Positions 42,574 to 44,351 of a stretch of DNA of 44,351 nucleotides are shown piece after piece. A program made the translations under genes and the position numbers. Where the stretch lies: contig JACJNX010000023.1 in the NCBI GenBank assembly GCA_014695255.1, positions 1-44,351 of the forward strand, given 5' to 3'. This stretch comes from Cyanobacteria bacterium FACHB-63. Lineage in GTDB: Bacteria > Cyanobacteriota > Cyanobacteriia > Leptolyngbyales > Leptolyngbyaceae. The notes under the pieces were generated by a model. That model worked only from the letters and a program-made list of their open reading frames with translations, searched no databases and had not been told where the DNA came from. Numbering within the stretch: the first letter of the stretch is position 1; each line of letters starts with the position of its first letter.

Positions 42574-43314
42574 CTAGAAAAACGACCGTCCTAACAATAT
42601 TGCAACGGCTGTCAGTGTAATGTTATCGATGTCGCCGTAGGGTAAGGCTTCGACGATCGTGGTTACAAGCGCAATTGCTGCAACATTTCTCGCGATCTCT
42701 GCTAATCCCAATGCAGGCTGAAAGTTGTGGAAGTAATTGAACAGCACCAAAAATGCAAAGCTAAACGTAAAACTGCCGATGAATATTGCCAGTGACCCAG
42801 CCCAGCTTTTCTGTGGATTGAAGAAAAGTTTGTGGGTGCCAAAGCGTCGCCCTACAATGTCAGCGAAACCATCACCCCCACAAAGGCTCATCAGCGCCAC
42901 AATTCTGATCGGGGAAGGCCGCCAAAACACAAGTGTACAGATAATAAAGACAATGCCATAGTACAAGGGACCTCGCAGAATTTCGCTCGGCTTGCCGGTG
43001 CGAGTCATGGCTTGCACAGCTTCCGGAGCTTCAATCCATCCGAGTCCGATCGCAAAGAACTGTCCTGTAATTACCAGCGGGACAAGAACAGCAAAATATC
43101 GAGCGCTGGGTGCAGAACTAAAGAACAACCAGCAGAGGACAAAGAGTGGCCCTGTGCCAATGTGAATGATTTTACGGCTTAACTTGGACTCAAGCCGTCC
43201 ACTCGCTGCGAGAAACTCGATCAGGCGCAGCCACGCGATGGCGACAGTAAATGCAAGGAGTATTGCTGCTGCGTCTCGAATCCAGGGATTGGCAAAAATG
43301 GCATTCAAATCCAC
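42574..43314 (-). CDS. Phytol/dolichol kinase-family protein (246 aa)
   Basis: Six or seven membrane helices. The CTP-binding core reads CGGDGFADIVGRRFGTHKLF then NPQKSWAGSLAIFIG, the signature of CTP-dependent prenol kinases, and the last helix holds DNITLTAVA. A conserved SRKIIHIGTGPLFV helix lies at about 46-59. In cyanobacteria this family includes the phytol kinase of the tocopherol salvage route. GTG 43314 is the start of the open frame; no ribosome site decides it. Convergent with the TetR gene. Confidence 0.85.
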   Translation of the reverse strand: MDLNAIFANPWIRDAAAILLAFTVAIAWLRLIEFLAASGRLESKLSRKIIHIGTGPLFVLCWLFFSSAPSARYFAVLVPLVITGQFFAIGLGWIEAPEAVQAMTRTGKPSEILRGPLYYGIVFIICTLVFWRPSPIRIVALMSLCGGDGFADIVGRRFGTHKLFFNPQKSWAGSLAIFIGSFTFSFAFLVLFNYFHNFQPALGLAEIARNVAAIALVTTIVEALPYGDIDNITLTAVAILLGRSFF

Positions 43315-43406
43315 GGCTCGTGCTCTGAAGTGGAGACTTTCCCTAGATTAAGTCATCAGTGCCCCTTCGATGCGGGAGAGCCAAGCTTGATTTTGAGGGG
43401 TTGAGC

Positions 43407-43516
43407 GGTTCTGTGGCAAAAAATTTTGATCACGCGATAGGAAAAGGGTCCAAGTGCGGAAAATTTGGTGCTCATCCTCTCACCCTGGCGTGCCTCAGAA
43501 TTTTTGCAACAGTACG
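43407..43516. mobile_element. 110-bp IS6-type MITE or solo ends
   Basis: The left end GGTTCTGTGGCAAAAAATTT (43407-43426) and right end AATTTTTGCAACAGTACG (43499-43516) are inverted and closely match the IS6 termini seen at 411-427 and 2041-2866 (GGTTCTGTTGCAAA). The 75 bp between have no coding capacity. It is either a non-autonomous derivative or a deletion product. Confidence 0.6.
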
Positions 43517-43728
43517 AGATCTCCCAGAGAGCGTTCTTTCAATCGGCTAGAGTTTGATTGATAATCTCAAAAAAATTAGCATCATTCTTCATTTCCAATG
43601 ATTCACATGACGCTAAGCTTTGTCTAGTTGCTCTGGCAACGGGTGACTTGACTTATTCGTCGGTCGTAACAGTTATCGGTCATAACCATAGGCATTGAGC
43701 ATTGCTCGAATGCTTTGCTGTAAAGCCA
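43517..43728. other. Intergenic
   Basis: About 210 bp between the MITE and the DUF1016 stop. No gene seen. Confidence 0.4.
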
Positions 43729-44241
43729 TTAAGCCTCTGATTTTCCCGGGTTCTGTCCTTCCAACTCAGCGATTGCAGTGTTTAGCTCCATTTCCAGTTG
43801 TTCAGGGGTCGGAAGATTCTTCTTCAACTCTTCTGGTAGGCTGGGTTGAAGCTGATAGGAAGACACCCCGATCGGCTGGTTATTGCCCTGCAACGCATAC
43901 TCTACCGTGGTGCGATCCTTGGATTTACACAAGATAATCCCGATCGTCGGATCGTCCCGTTCCGTCCGCAGAAGGTTATCGACAGCGGCCACATAAAAGC
44001 TCATTTGTCCGGAGTGTTCAGGTAGGAACTCCCCCATCTTGAGGTCAATCACCACATAGCGGTGCAAGGGAACATGGTAAAAGAGCATATCAATTCGATA
44101 TTCCTTGCCGCTCACTTCGATCGGATACTGGCTGCCTAGAAAAGCAAACCCCATGCCTAATTCCATAAGGAATTGGCTGATATGCTTGATCAATCCCCGT
44201 TCCATATCTCGCTCTTTGGCATCCTCGCTGAGGCCTAAGAA
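43729..44241 (-). pseudogene. DUF1016/YhcG nuclease gene, 3' exon after intron
   Basis: The exon begins FLGLSEDAKERDMERGLIKH and continues ISQFLMELGMGFAFLGSQYP, EYRIDMLFYHVPLHRYVVID and LKMGEFLPEHSGQMSFYVAA: the C-terminal PD-(D/E)xK nuclease half of YhcG/DUF1016 proteins, with the catalytic D (IDMLFYH) and D-x-K (VIDLKMG). The family motif FLGL marks exactly where a group II intron ends. The gene's 5' part lies outside the window. If the intron splices, the protein could still be made; if not, it is a fragment. DUF1016 nucleases often accompany defence or restriction genes. Confidence 0.8.
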
Positions 44242-44351
44242 GTAGGGTAGGACGCTGACGAGGTGGCGTTGAATGCTCCTTTTCCATCGTCCCCCCTCCG
44301 AACCGGACGTGCGGCTTTCACCGCATCACGGCTCTCCAGTAACTCGTTCCG
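44242..44351 (-). ncRNA. Group II intron, 3' end (domains V-VI)
   Basis: On the minus strand a canonical domain V lies at 44300-44334: GAGCCGTGATGCGGTGAAAG then CCGCACGTCCGGTTC, a 35-nt hairpin with the catalytic AGC region. Domain VI follows, with GGACG pairing CGTCC, and the element ends CCTACCCTAC at 44242, where a bulged A seven bases from the end fits the branch point and the terminal AC fits the AY rule. The next base begins conserved DUF1016 coding sequence. The rest of the intron, including any reverse transcriptase, is beyond the window edge. Confidence 0.85.

Overview
The window looks like part of a large cyanobacterial plasmid, or a plasmid-derived island, from a filamentous Leptolyngbya-like host. 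The evidence is: frequent HIP1 octamers (GCGATCGC, for example near 8946, 9364 and 11682), a CyRepA1-type plasmid replication protein, an 11-copy iteron array beside an HTH initiator, a parA remnant, many small genes of the kind found on cyanobacterial plasmids, and heavy insertion-sequence traffic. The host genus is inferred; the sequence does not prove it.

Layout. 1-3.3 kb is a scarred zone: an IS6-family remnant, two small unknown genes, a full-length but frameshifted IS6 copy, and the 3' end of an SNF2-type helicase cut by that IS. 3.7-8.3 kb (minus strand) is a compact unit: an HTH/coiled-coil protein, several small helical proteins, a membrane-anchored coiled-coil ATPase with a C-terminal zinc ribbon, and a 52-residue membrane protein. 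Its divergent partner at 8.46 kb encodes a ribbon-helix-helix protein preceded by three TGCACCAAA repeats at exact 10-bp spacing. 9.0-11.7 kb holds plasmid-type genes, including a winged-helix protein. 12.0-12.8 kb has a sigma-70 region 4 remnant and a DUF6788-like gene bracketed by two long inverted repeats; a third copy of the repeat lies at 19.9 kb.

13.3-19.6 kb is a cluster of small-molecule-modifying enzymes: two intact GNAT acetyltransferases, an AAC(6')-like gene with a frameshift, a kanamycin-nucleotidyltransferase-like protein, a frameshifted HD protein, a Rieske protein, a methyltransferase and a P-loop kinase. 20.1-22.4 kb encodes a NERD nuclease-SF1 helicase fusion, a plausible defence protein. 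An IS5-family element, itself broken by a 40-bp hairpin, has truncated a parA gene. 23.8-25.7 kb holds a small beta-rich protein, a MITE with termini matching that IS5, and an orphan Hcp tube protein. A GPH-type transporter follows.

27.8-33.3 kb is the replication module: an HTH initiator, 11 iterons of about 18 bp, then CyRepA1. 33.4-37.5 kb has a cupin, decayed VOC and GNAT genes, and four small exported proteins in a row. 38.3-41.1 kb encodes two paralogous membrane Ser/Thr kinases. Then come a VOC-like protein overlapping a TetR regulator, and a phytol-kinase-like CTP-dependent kinase. The window ends in a DUF1016/YhcG-type nuclease gene interrupted by the 3' end of a group II intron (domain V and branch-point region visible).

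Several genes are broken by single-base indels, two of them in homopolymers. Either decay is frequent here or the assembly carries indel errors.
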